From Haliotis asinina (Eukaryota > Mollusca > Gastropoda > Lepetellida > Haliotidae): DNA of 64,000 bases. How positions within the stretch are numbered: the first letter of the stretch is position 1; every line of letters begins with the position of its first letter. Position numbers and translations under genes: made by a program. The notes under the pieces were generated by a model that worked only from the letters and a program-made list of their open reading frames with translations, did not search any database and was not told where the DNA came from. Below, piece by piece: positions 34,762-46,102 of this stretch. The DNA is taken from contig NC_090287.1 in NCBI RefSeq assembly GCF_037392515.1, positions 14,063,001-14,127,000 of the forward strand, in the 5' to 3' direction.

Positions 34762-37700
34762 CTGTAACAAAACACATCTTCAGTAAACATCACTTTTACA
34801 CAGAAAATACACACATATTTAGATAAGCCATAAGACCCTAGTGCTGTGTACGATACACAAAACAACCCACAGTTCAACTAGGTCAAGAGTCCTATGATAC
34901 TGTTAAAGCAAAGGGAGGTTCCACTGTACGATTATATTGTCGGGGTAATTAAGGCCTGATTTTCAAATCACTCACAGGGTGTCAAAAGGATCAATAAACT
35001 TTCACTACTTGGGTGGGTCTACTTAACTTTCTGATAATTGCTTACATAATTAAGGGACACTGAATGTGGCTCGTGAGCATATGATGAATGTAATGGTATC
35101 TAGGCCTACTTCACAGACACATCGTGACACCACGAATCGAAACCACGAATATACAAGCCAACTTTGTAAAGAAAAAAACCAGGCATTTGGTCCAGATGAA
35201 ATTAGTTTGTTGTTTGTTTAAGGCAGCACTCAGCACAATCTAAAACAAAAAAACAAATGCTATAAAACTATGCACCCTAAACGTACATGCTCACTAACAC
35301 CAACAGTACAGAAAACAGATACTCTATGTCTGTATTCAGGTCGGAACTTCAGGTGGCTATCGGAAGAGAAACAGTAACAAGTCAACCACGCATGGCCAAG
35401 CAGTGAGGACCCTGCTCGTCCGGTCACTATACTAAACAATGCCAGACTTCGGGACAGACAATCTTTATTTATAATAATTAACCGTACCAATGATGACTTT
35501 GTGCAGTAACAAATTAGCAATTACAACCTTAAAAGAATAGGTAAAATAAAATGTGACATATGTATCGAAAGAGCCTACATGAATGTGCATTCATGTAGGA
35601 TACTTGTACAAGTGGTAATTCGAACAAATGGCAAAGTTAAGGCAAAAACAACACTGAAAGACAGAAGAGCGGCACGAAAAACATGCGCACTAACAAAGGT
35701 AGACAATGATTATGCACCAAATGTATAACAATACGCTCACCTTTTTGTGGACACGTGGTATCATCCCTTTTTCCATTCATAAGCATCTGCTTGTGATTTT
35801 AAATTAAATCTGCTTTAGCAAAGATTACTATTAAATATGTAGAGATCTTCTACCTTGGAAACACACGACCACATGACATTTCGTTATGGATAACATTTTT
35901 GTTTGCAGAGACATATTCACTGATAGAATGATGGATACATTCTTTCCTGAGACAATGTAAATGTTTTCGTTGTTTAAAAAGTGTCTTATTAGAATCCCGA
36001 TCTGTCATAGTCACACCCACTGGCATATCACCAAAAATGACATTTGGCTGGTTTACACTTCTATCGGCAGACCATTTAGATTGCAAATCTAACATTTACA
36101 ATATTTTTGTTAAAAAAAACCCAAAAAATCCCAATGGGTTGCAGAGCATCATTTGCCTGAAAACAGGAAATCCCCTCATCATCTCACAAGTTGGAAAGAC
36201 AAAAATGTTTTGAATTCCAATGTTTTAACCGGAGTTCAACGTGCGGTTACACAGAAGTTGGATGTATGTCAACAACTTGATCTGATTAGTATTTGAAGAC
36301 CAGACCGTCAGTCTCACGTGTGACAACATCGTGATACTCGTGACGCTGATAATGGTTTCATTGAAGTGGATCCAAGTTACAATCATGCCAACGGGGTTGG
36401 CCAAACACGTATCTATTGATAAACCAAGCCGCACGTTATAGTTGTGTCTCATTTCATACAAAGTGGCACTAACTAAATATCAGGCTTGGGGTGCGATGAC
36501 AAGATTCACCTCGTCGAAGATATGGCACGCACATTGATGTGTTCCTTCAGTGCAGTCTATGATTGTTTGAAACAACCTTTTCAATAGAGCAGTACTGAAG
36601 CACTCGGATGGATGTAAAGTTTTAGTTGGGGTGGGTATTGCAGAAATTTCATATTGAGATATATTGCGATGTGAAAGCACATATTGCTTTACCTATTGCA
36701 TTATATTGCAAGAAGTTTTTTTAACCAAAAAACTCCTTATAATTGAGCTGTTTCATTTATAAAGCCAAAACACAACAAACTCATTATGCTTGATTATGCT
36801 GTAGTTAAAAACTTTTAATCTTGGCCAAACAAAAGTATAAATAATGTTTGGCTCAAATGAAACAAGGAAAAGAACAATTTAACACAGTACTTACTAATTT
36901 CAACAAGTTTCTTCACTTAAAAATGGCTTGAGATTTCAGACTGCATCTTGAACTAGTTAGGTCATATCAGCGTAAATCATTGACGAGTAAATATTTAAAG
37001 CATTCAGATCGAAAACATTGCAAACACTTTGAACACAAATTAAGCAAACATCTTTAAACCGAACTTAACGTGACTAAAAAACGGAAATATCCGAAGATTT
37101 CCAAGTGTTACTAAGCTTTCCGAATACATGTGAAAATACCGGTTTCCATGTCTGATCCGGTGAAAACCGGTAAACCTGTTATATTGCGCAACCTTAAGAT
37201 TTAGTTATGGTTTTCCAAAAAACGGGTGAGCTTGATGCATCTACGTGCAATGCTCCATGGTCTAGAGGTTGTTTTAATGTTAACACTTCATACTCTCCTA
37301 CCCTATGCTGCATACAAAAAACCGCAAAACACCATGCATAAACGTGTCAGCTATCTACAGGGCTAAAAACGAACTACTCATCAAGAGATATTCCATCATT
37401 TGTTCGTTTAACAGGTTAAACGGTATAGGTGATGAGTATCGGTGTGATGTCAAAGCATGTGATACATTATGATGATTAATATCCTCCAGGTAAACCCTCA
37501 AGGTTATTCAGTGCCACTAAATATATAAGTATCTTTGACATATGACCCGCCGAGTCCTTGGGCGCTTGACAGCGCTAGATTGATAATGATTGGAATCACT
37601 ATAGATTCAGTCGAAAGGATATTTAGGACAGAAGCCAATACGATTTAAAATATTGGCAGAACAGTGTTGTTAGGGGCCTGACCTCATATCGCCCACAAGT

Positions 37701-38569
37701 TATTTCGCTTTGATCCTTATAAAAAAATAAAGTTGACTGAACATCACAAAAATGCTGTTATACCTTTAGAAAAATAGGTATTCTTCCTTTAATAAAAATA
37801 CACTCTTGCAATAGTGATTGATACTTTACAAATGTCAAGTATTCAACCAGTTAATATAACAATGTCATTATAATGATCAGTCACCTAGGTCAATCAACAA
37901 CATACATAATTCAGTCACAGAAGGATTACAGAAGATATAGAAATCCGTACAAAAATCGTGTCGTCTTCCACTCATGTACTTGCAACACAGTCGTTGAATA
38001 TGGAAGCCTGTTGACCATGCATCTGGACCTTGTTCCATAACTTCAACCTAAGCATACTTGACATGATCCAGTGGCAGTAGTATCATAGCTGCAGCTCGTC
38101 GGACTGGACTCTGTACTGCAGGATTGTTCATGCATTCTACGCACAATTGCAAGATCCCTTGTCAGCAACATGACACCACAAAACTTGGGCATAGTGAAAA
38201 AAAACAGCCCCGATGTTACGGTTAAGAATTTACCGTGACAAACGATGTAAAAAATCCCCTTGTGAACCAGCAAAACAGAACAAAGACAAGTCATAAACGT
38301 TCAAATTATGTATTATTATGCAACAAGAGCAAGATATACAAAGTCACAAGTCAGTTTCACAATGGTGATTACAAATACAATTCAAGTGAGACAAAATCTG
38401 TCTGTGGGTCACAAAATTAATACAATATAGCAAACTCTTAGTGTGAGAGAGAGTCAACCATGCAGAATGTAAACACAGCGGTCGGTCTGACGGCTGTTAC
38501 CGTAGATTCGGGCGTTGACGGATTTTGATGATGAAGTGTTCTCAGTGATGTATATCCTCCAGTTAATAT
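34762..38569. other. non-coding, about 3.8 kb
   Basis: AT-rich DNA. It contains a SINE tail-like scrap (TTTAAGGCAGCACTCAGCAC at 35218-35237), a family-D scrap at 35735-35790, and a stretch of ATATTGCGAT/ATATTGC-type words at 36640-36715. Several 60-86 codon frames on the minus strand lack support. Confidence 0.4.
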
Positions 38570-38637
38570 GAATGAGTGTCGCCTTCAACACGGCAACCAG
38601 CCCTTTTATATATAATCAGTCATTTCCCGAAAGTTCG
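38570..38637 (-). promoter_or_regulatory. heat-shock element + TATA + initiator, minus strand
   Basis: TTTCCCGAAAGTTCGG (38623-38638) contains a perfect three-unit heat-shock element, TTC-nn-GAA-nn-TTC, at 38624-38636. Directly downstream on the minus strand is TATATATAAAAGGG (38614-38601), and TCATTC (38575-38570), matching the animal initiator TCAKTY, lies 37 bp past the start of TATAAA. The order is that of a heat-inducible RNA polymerase II promoter firing toward lower coordinates. No heat-shock protein gene follows. The next exon candidate on this strand is 34668-34761, so this may instead drive that gene or belong to a relic of a mobile element. Confidence 0.42.
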
Positions 38638-38874
38638 GGCACTTACGACAATCGTCAACACTGTAGAATGCACTCGAATATGTCTCCCGGAAGTAAACAC
38701 ATAGTAAACTAGGAGCAGATGAATTCCTGAAAAAAAACTGAATCCTAAAAGTGTTGACCATCTATTAAAACGAAATGTGACCCATCATAATAATTATTCA
38801 AAACACTAAACATTGTGACCCCAAAATAATTATTACTTAATTAATTACAAATTATACAGAATATACACACTCGT

Positions 38875-39285
38875 AACACCCGAACAGAGCTGCCAGGGAA
38901 GATCTCACTACAGCACTGACGAAAGCCGATTCAAATCTGTCTGGATCACATCTGGGGAGGGTTTACACCAGTCTGTGCACTAACAGAGTCCTTCAACAAT
39001 CAAAAGAACCTAACATAAGTCTTGTTTGGGAGAAGTGAAAATACCACATGATACATGCTACCATTCACCAGACAAACAATGTACACCTGCAACCACAAGC
39101 TAGGACAAATAGAGAAAATACCGTCCATGATGTCAGCTTCACCCAGTATTTCCAACCTCTCAGTGTTTGCAAACACCATTAGTCTCTCACCCACACACAG
39201 GAAGTTACTTCCGTCCCCTGTCTTGGTCCATGGATCTTCCAGGTTGACTTTGGCTTTGGAATCAGAAATTGGCCGAGCCGTCTAG
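38875..39285 (-). pseudogene. MULE (Mutator-like) transposase remnant
   Basis: The minus strand reads LEDPWTKTGDGSNFLCVG, then MVFANTERLEILGEADIMDG (family pattern FAT..L..L..s..w.mDGTF; the Asp of MDG is the first catalytic residue), then SICPSLWLQVYIVCLVNGS and VVFSLLPNKT (family 'LLPDKT..Y'). After a frameshift it reads DRFESAFVSAVV..LFGCYEC, resembling the second block (tDfE.A...a...FP...GC.fH). This is the central MULE domain, truncated on both sides. It is a different lineage from the transposase at 58100-60740, which has DATG and C-x2-H. Confidence 0.75.
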
Positions 39286-40037
39286 GGATCTATGTCTGTA
39301 CAAGGCTGTTCAAAGACATCAGATAAGCAATGTAAGTAAATGAGTACGTCATGTCACACAGACAACGTACAATATCATCTTGTTTAATGTTAACAGCCAG
39401 TTGTTAATATTAATACCCATTATTATGATAGAGATGTGGTAGAACGATTAATGTAGGCGATATGAGGTGTAGGCGAAATGGCGTATAGGCGATAGGAAGG
39501 CAAGCCTTGTTAAGCATGGACATCAGGGGCGGATACAACTTTATGGGAAAGCTGGTGGGGCCGGTGGGAGACATTCAATGGTCATTTGATAAACTTACTG
39601 GACAAAAAGGGGGTCCGCACCCAACATCCCCAGTATTCTGTATGAAACGCCTACCAATACATGTCACTGATTCTGAAACTGATTCGCCATCATTAAAAAC
39701 AATATCAAACTCATTACCTTTTGGTTTGGATACTAAAACCAAACGTCAGATAATAATGATTATAATGATGGAGATAATTTGACAGGATATCTGAAGACAC
39801 AGAAACCAGTAAATGTTTGTGTAGAGGCATCATCTACATGCAGCCACAAATGTTGATGTGACAAACGTGTAAGTAATGCATTTTGCCATCACAATTTAAG
39901 TGTTCCCATACCGATCTGTAAAGAACTACACATGCATTCACAAAGAGATAATAAAAATTCATTTTATAATATTTATTCATGTATATAGCGCCTAATATTC
40001 ATCTGACTAGTTGCTCACTGAACCCTGTAATCAGAAT
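39286..40037. other. non-coding, no gene seen
   Basis: Unique sequence with short GATGTAGGCGA-type repeats near 39450-39495. No exon is recognised. Confidence 0.4.
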
Positions 40038-40270
40038 TTGATTATTATTAACCCGGATAACCCACTGCCCGTGAGGCACTGAGAGGTTAATAGTTAGATG
40101 ACTTATCTTACCAGCTACCCATTTCTTGCCGGGAAAACAGAGGCAATCTTCAACATCTCACTTGCCGGAGGTAAGACCACATGTATCAAGTATACTAGGA
40201 CTGAAGTCCTAGAAAGTCTCAGGAGGCAATGTATCAAACACGGTGATCCATCCAAGGATTCTCTCGATCG
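40038..40270. repeat. dispersed repeat copy, related to 266-590
   Basis: It shares in order ATTATTATTA.., GGCACTGAGAGGTTAAT, GATGACTTAT, TACCCATTT and AACAGAGGCAAT with 266-590. A 125-codon + strand frame covers it but the frame is not conserved in the other copy, so it is not regarded as a gene. Confidence 0.5.
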
Positions 40271-40884
40271 ACGCTGCTTAACTTCAACTGATCTTTATAC
40301 ACGGACTCTGCCCACATACTACTGTAGTGAAAGGATTATGGGAACATATGCTAATCTTGGCAGACTGGAATGGTTTTCAATTGCCACTACTGTGAGAGAG
40401 GGTCGGTTTTCACCATCCTGCCGCAGCGACCTACAACTGAACAGGGTACTGGCCTACAGTGAGTTCTTATCTTAAACACTAATCCTGAGATTAATCTTGG
40501 CCAAAATACTGTCAAAACTTTCCTTGCGACTGTAAGAGATATACTTGTGTCATATTTGACACAAAAAGTAATATTTATGTTTCATATTTGTTTTGTTGCA
40601 ATGGAAAACTGAATTTCATGCAAAAATCCAGATTCTAAGAATTTGATAACGTTAATGTTTTTGATGGGCTACAGGATATCGACCAATCAGGTGCTTAAAC
40701 CGTTGTGTGCCTCGAAATATTAGGATGTTTTTCGTTTGCAATAAATTGGTAAATCTGCTGTAACAGTGATATATCTCAAGCAAGTATATCGAAAAATGAT
40801 TATAATCCATCTATTGTCTTGATACATATGTTATATATTGAATTCCGCTTTCTTGGTACAGTACAAATTCTAGTACTTTTTGAG
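40271..40884. other. non-coding, no gene seen
   Basis: Unique AT-rich sequence. Confidence 0.4.
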
Positions 40885-40950
40885 TTGAGTCCCATCCGGG
40901 ATTCGAACTCACACCCTCAGTCAGGCACCGGATCGCCATGTTTGCTCAGA
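40885..40950 (-). repeat. tRNA-like / SINE head scrap
   Basis: CCGGGATTCGAACTCACACC is the reverse complement of a good polymerase III box B (GGTTCGAATCC type). The surrounding CCCTCAGTCAGGCACC looks like the anticodon side of a tRNA-derived SINE. It is unlike SINE-A and too short to classify. Confidence 0.4.
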
Positions 40951-41866
<916 letters not shown>

Positions 41867-41951
41867 TTCTATGGATTGTCAACTTCTTTCTTGCAATGAG
41901 TGCGACACCGAAACGTCGCACTTATTGCAAGAAAGTTGACTATTCATAGAA
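41867..41951. repeat. long imperfect hairpin (MITE-like)
   Basis: Arms of about 38 bp, 41867-41906 and 41915-41951, are inverted copies (TTCTATG.AT.GTCAACTT..., TTTCTTGCAATRAGTGCGAC) with four or so differences and an 8-base loop ACCGAAAC. The arm sequence resembles the terminal repeat of the element at 42171-42322 (TTTATGGATGTYGACTTC..TATTG), so both may come from one family, this one having lost its centre. Confidence 0.85.
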
Positions 41952-42170
41952 ATTGGTGCCGTAACCTAGTCAACTTATAAAATGCCTTTCGAAGAAGTTA
42001 CGTTTGTGATACATATTGAATTCTTAGCATCAGATCATAACTGAATCTACATTCACTGAACATCACGACATACATACCTGTCCGCTCTGACACACTTGGC
42101 TTTTTATGCTTGCGCCTATATTTCACATGGCAACCGGACGATGCAATTTGGTGACATTAGTATACATTAG

Positions 42171-42322
42171 AGAAGCAATATTTATGGATGTCGACTCTTT
42201 TATTGTGAACAACACGATGTTTCGGAGTGTATGCTTGCTCCTTCATCAGGTGATGACAAGCATACACACGCCGTGCTATTGGTCTCAATAAAGAAGTCAA
42301 CATCCATAAATCTTGCTTTTCT
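42171..42322. mobile_element. MITE-like element with ~34-bp terminal inverted repeats
   Basis: The left end (AGAAGCAATATTTATGGATG, 42171-42190, continuing TCGACTC) is repeated inverted at the right end (42286-42322). Inside, GTGTATGCTTG (42227-42237) and CAAGCATACAC (42257-42267) form a second, perfect inverted repeat around CTTCATCAGG. Total length is about 150 bp with no coding capacity. A clear target duplication was not identified. Confidence 0.8.
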
Positions 42323-42907
42323 TATGCATTCCATTTCTAAATGCCCCTCAAAGATTTGATTAGTACACATTGAAAGGAATGTGAAACTTTATTCAAATTT
42401 GGAGAGGAAGCATCACATTCGGACCGGAAATCGGACTTGGACAAATTATGTAGGATTTAAGTCCTCAAATATATACGGATGGTACAAGAAATGGGACGTA
42501 GAGGGACGATAGGCGGCCAGTCTCTAAGTCTTAGACCCTCTAAGTCAAAGGGTACCATGCCGCCATTTAAAGCCATGGGAGAGAAATTACATTTTACGTG
42601 AAACAAATCTCATTGAAACCGCTGTGTGAATATGAGTATGCATTAAATAACTTAAACATTTAGCTGAACAGTATCAAAGAAATAGAAGAAATATGTTTGT
42701 TTGATTTCTTCAGATAGGTAAACTTGCCAACGCGTCTGTCTGAGGAATGGCGACTGACGTAAAACATCCGGGACCACTCGTGTAATTTCGTGACAAGTCT
42801 AGAAGGATATCATACATTCATGACATACTGGTGTAAGTCTTGGACAAGGTGGATATTAGCGTATAAACACTAGAACCACTTCAAACATGAACGGCAATTC
42901 TGTTTAA
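42323..42907. other. non-coding, no gene seen
   Basis: Unique sequence before a SINE pair. Confidence 0.4.
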
Positions 42908-43078
42908 GGTGGTGGGGTAGCGTTCACTCGTCGTGGTAGTGGTTAAAGCATTCGCTCGTCACGCCAAAGACCAGGGTTCGATTCACCACATGGGTACAAT
43001 GTGTGAAGCCCTTTTTCTGATGTACCCTGTGGTGATATTGCTTGAATATTGCTGAACATTGCGTAAAACTAACCCTGA
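42908..43078 (+). repeat. SINE-A copy (left half of a composite)
   Basis: The head GGTGGTGGGGTAG is followed by an imperfect internal duplication of the box A region (TTCACTCGTCGTGG..TTCGCTCGTCACG), box B-like AGGGTTCGATTCACC, CACATGGGTACAATGTGTGA, and a tail TGAATATTGCTGAACATTGC + GTAAAACTAACCC. It joins SINE-B directly with no (ACTC)n between. Confidence 0.88.
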
Positions 43079-43313
43079 AGATCCGGGGTAGAACAGGTCT
43101 TCAGCCACCCATGCTTGCCATAAAAGCTGACTCTGCTTGTCATAAGAGGCGACTAACGGGATCGGGTCATCAGGCTCGCTTACTTGGTTGGCACGTGTCA
43201 TTGGTTCCCAGATGTGCAGATCGATGGTCATGCTGTTGATCACTGGATTGTGTGGTTGCAGACTCGATTATTTACAGACCGCCGTCATATAGTTGGAATA
43301 TTTCTACTCGGCG
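43079..43313 (+). repeat. SINE-B copy (right half of a composite)
   Basis: It starts TGAAGATCCGGGGTAGAACA and reads through CACCCATGCTTGCCATAAAA, AAGAGGCGACTAACGGGATC, GATCGATGGTCATGCTGTTG, ATCACTGGATTGTGTGG and TTATTTACAGACCGCCGTCA to GGAATATTTCTACTCGGCG. The (ACTC)n tail is missing. Confidence 0.9.
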
Positions 43314-44430
43314 TTTTGCTTCAGAAGATCTTAACCAATTGTTAACAAGAATGATGATGAAAATATGAAAACCCCCAAAAAGCTGGAAAGTAAAATGTAA
43401 ACAAAGTGATGTGTAAACACAAGGTTTAGGATTTCAATTGATAAGTCGCACATAAATATATTATATCAACAATCAGCTCTGTACAATTGCATTACCTGAA
43501 CATGTGAGAAAGCGCTCGTACAATCTGCATAACAAGACCATGTTATTACAAATATATTTACTATATCTGATAAGTAACTAAAGTACCTTTCATTTTTACA
43601 TCAATTCATCCGTTCAATCAAGTATTCAAACATTCATTTCAATATTCATATCTTTCAGAGAAGAGGCCATATCCTTACCAACACACAACTCATTACGTGA
43701 AGATATACCATCATTAAATAACACTGATAGCCAGTTTAAGTATTAATAAAAAAATACCAAAGTTTCTGGCTCAAAATAATATGACAAACCATCGACAAAT
43801 GTTGCTACCTACGTTACCATCTATGTTGTATGTATCAGTCACTTTAGCATGCCTTGATCGAAAACTGGACCACCAAATGTTGCCCCAGCATCCCTTGCTT
43901 TCCTGTTTCTTACGATGGTAGTTAAAACACCATGACAGTTTGAAAGAATTACACTTAGTAAGATGTTTATCATGACGTCTTTCATTATGCATACTATCAC
44001 CTGAATATTGAACAACATTCCCGATATGGTTTCGCCTCAAAACGTGTCTACTTTTGTCGCCACAAAAAGTAGATATGGCCAAATACCAGTTGTATTGTTT
44101 GGAACACTTCATTCCGTACTCATTAGTAACGTACGTATTTCCCAATGCTTTTCATATTCACTTTTGCAAATCTATACACACTACTGATCGTGATATGAGT
44201 TGTTTTACAATACTGGAAATACGTGTTGGTGGTACAATGTTTGGCATTATGTTCAGTATAAAAACTGAAGTAATTATTGGCGTGGCAACGTATGAATTGC
44301 CTGATTTCTAAGCATCTTGTTTATGTTGTTGAAAAGTACTTTTTTCAGTATTGAACTATAGCTGTAGTGAAAGCCTGTCGTAATTAAATTGGTAAATGTT
44401 TTCAGCATAAATCATTGTTATTGAACTTAC
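43314..44430. other. non-coding, no gene seen
   Basis: AT-rich DNA. A 124-codon frame on the minus strand (43771-44145) is open but shows no domain. Confidence 0.4.
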
Positions 44431-44464
44431 CTGAAGCCAGAAAAGTACGTTGAGACACTGTCAT
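44431..44464 (-). CDS. orphan 34-nt micro-exon candidate
   Basis: On the minus strand CGTTGTGTTTTTCCAG is a strong acceptor and TTCAG|GTAAGT a perfect donor. The 34 bases between start with ATG and encode MTVSQRTFLAS plus one base. The phase does not join openly to the exon candidate at 34761, so the two would not be adjacent exons. The product is unknown. Confidence 0.35.
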
Positions 44465-44990
44465 CTGGAAAAACACAACGTATGTATCCAAAGTTTGGCG
44501 ACAACGTTTCAAGACTCTATAACTATCCCGATTTGTATCGATGGGCTTCTTATTCTCACTTAAATGCTGCGTATTGTTATTTAAAAACTTAATGTGAAAC
44601 CCAAAACTGCAGTTTCTAAATGACTGTATCAATTTCAGTGACTCGTCTCCGACATGGCGACAGTAAAGTTCGGGAGAGCGGGCGTTAGAGACGAGGTCAC
44701 TGGTCAAGACAAAAAATAATTTATGTCATATGCAAGTCAAAGCCTGGGAAAACGTTTCCTTTTCCATTTTTATTTCAGTACATCAGTGTTACATGTTCAT
44801 ACAGTAACACACAAGTTCATGAATTCATACATTTTAGCTATAACGATGGATGGAGTGTAGTCGTGTTCATACAGTGACCCACTCTCAATGACTCTTGGCA
44901 TCTGCCAAACTTATGGTCGACGTTGGCTGCGTAATCACTCTAGATGACACGTGTGACGTCGCAGGGTTCCTAGTAACCAGTCCCCAAAGG
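44465..44990. other. non-coding, no gene seen
   Basis: Unique sequence upstream (minus sense) of the micro-exon candidate. Confidence 0.35.
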
Positions 44991-44991
44991 T

Positions 44992-45120
44992 AGTGAGTGA
45001 ATGAGCTTAGTTTTACGCCGCATCCATCAACTCCAGATATTTGACGGCGGTTTGTAGATAATCGAGTCTGAACCAGGCAGTCCAGTGATCACTGGAATAT
45101 TCATTAGTATGATAGATCTG
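44992..45120 (-). repeat. SINE-B 3' fragment, minus strand
   Basis: GTGAGTGAATGAGCTTAGTT, TTACGCCGCATCC, TAGATAATCGAGTCTGAACC and GCAGTCCAGTGATCACTGG match the 3' half of SINE-B; the head is missing. Confidence 0.85.
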
Positions 45121-45735
45121 TCTGTTTGTTACTGTTTACTGTATAAACTACATATTTAACTCTAACATCTAGTCTCTGTAATGAACGTATTTTACAGATA
45201 CAGTTCTTAAATTAACTTCATGAAGTCAGTAAGGATCTATGAAATTTCTTCATTTTCAGAAACTGTTGTGATTTGGACTTTTGTCATAACTTGCATGAGC
45301 TTTGCATGGGTTTGGGGGTTTAGGGGTTGGGTGTAGCGATGCCTCATTTAGATTTGTGTGAATTCTTGATCTGGAAACTTGACAAAAGTTGCAGGGACAT
45401 CAACTACGGGATGGAGTGGTAGTTATTTGCATTGTATGTTATTGTGCTGTTTTTATGGGTTTGTTATGTTACACTCAGTGGGATTATGTGGGATTATAGG
45501 AGGTCTACAAGGAAAGGTGTGAAAGGATATATATCTGAGGCTTTGAAGGTTTGGGTGTCATGTAGTTGGCTTACGAGTGTTAGTGCCCAGTGAACTATTC
45601 AGCACTATTCTGTGTTGTTGGTAGTGTCTGCAATGTAGTGGGACGTATCGGACGTTTCTGTTTCATTGCAGTAGGTACATTTGTCTCACACTTCACAAAT
45701 ACTAACGATATTTTCTTCACTTGTCTAACATGAAC
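45121..45735. other. non-coding, no gene seen
   Basis: Unique G/T-rich sequence before a tandem array. Confidence 0.4.
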
Positions 45736-46102
45736 CGTTTCCCCAGATGCCAACCATCTCACCATCCTACAAACACTATCTACGTCTCCTCACTTGCCAA
45801 ACATTTCACCCCCTCACAAAACACTGGCCACAAAAACAGTTTCCCCAGTCGCCAAACATCTTACCACCTCACAAACACTAGCTACATTTTCCTCACTTGC
45901 CAAACATCTCACCACCTCACAAAACACCACATACGTTTTCCTCACTTGCCAAACATTTCACCCCCTCACAAAACACTGGCCACAAGAACCGTTTCCCCAG
46001 TTGCCAAACATCTTACCACCTCCCAAACACTAGCTACGTCTCCTCATTTGCCAAACATCTCACCACCTCACAAAACACCACTTACTTTTTATTCACTTGC
46101 AA
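45736..46102. repeat. ~50-bp tandem repeat with ~152-bp higher order
   Basis: The unit is about 50 bp, CCAAACATYTCACCACCTCA followed by CAAAACAC and a variable end. Three unit types alternate (ending CTGGCCACAA.AACCGTTTCC, CTAGCTAC..TCCTCA, CCACATACGTTTTC), so the full pattern recurs at about 152 bp (CCAAACATTTCACCCCCTC at 45797 and 45949). The His/Thr/Pro-rich frames across it are artefacts. Confidence 0.9.

Noticed and set aside
36225..36680. Minus-strand frames with hydrophobic or Cys-rich stretches
   Set aside because: No domain match and no paired splice sites.
38440..38870. Solo LTR of a retrotransposon (TGTTACGAGTG.. to the TATA region on the minus strand)
   Set aside because: The TATA box and composition are compatible, but no second LTR, primer-binding site or target duplication was found; left as an alternative explanation for the promoter-like signal.
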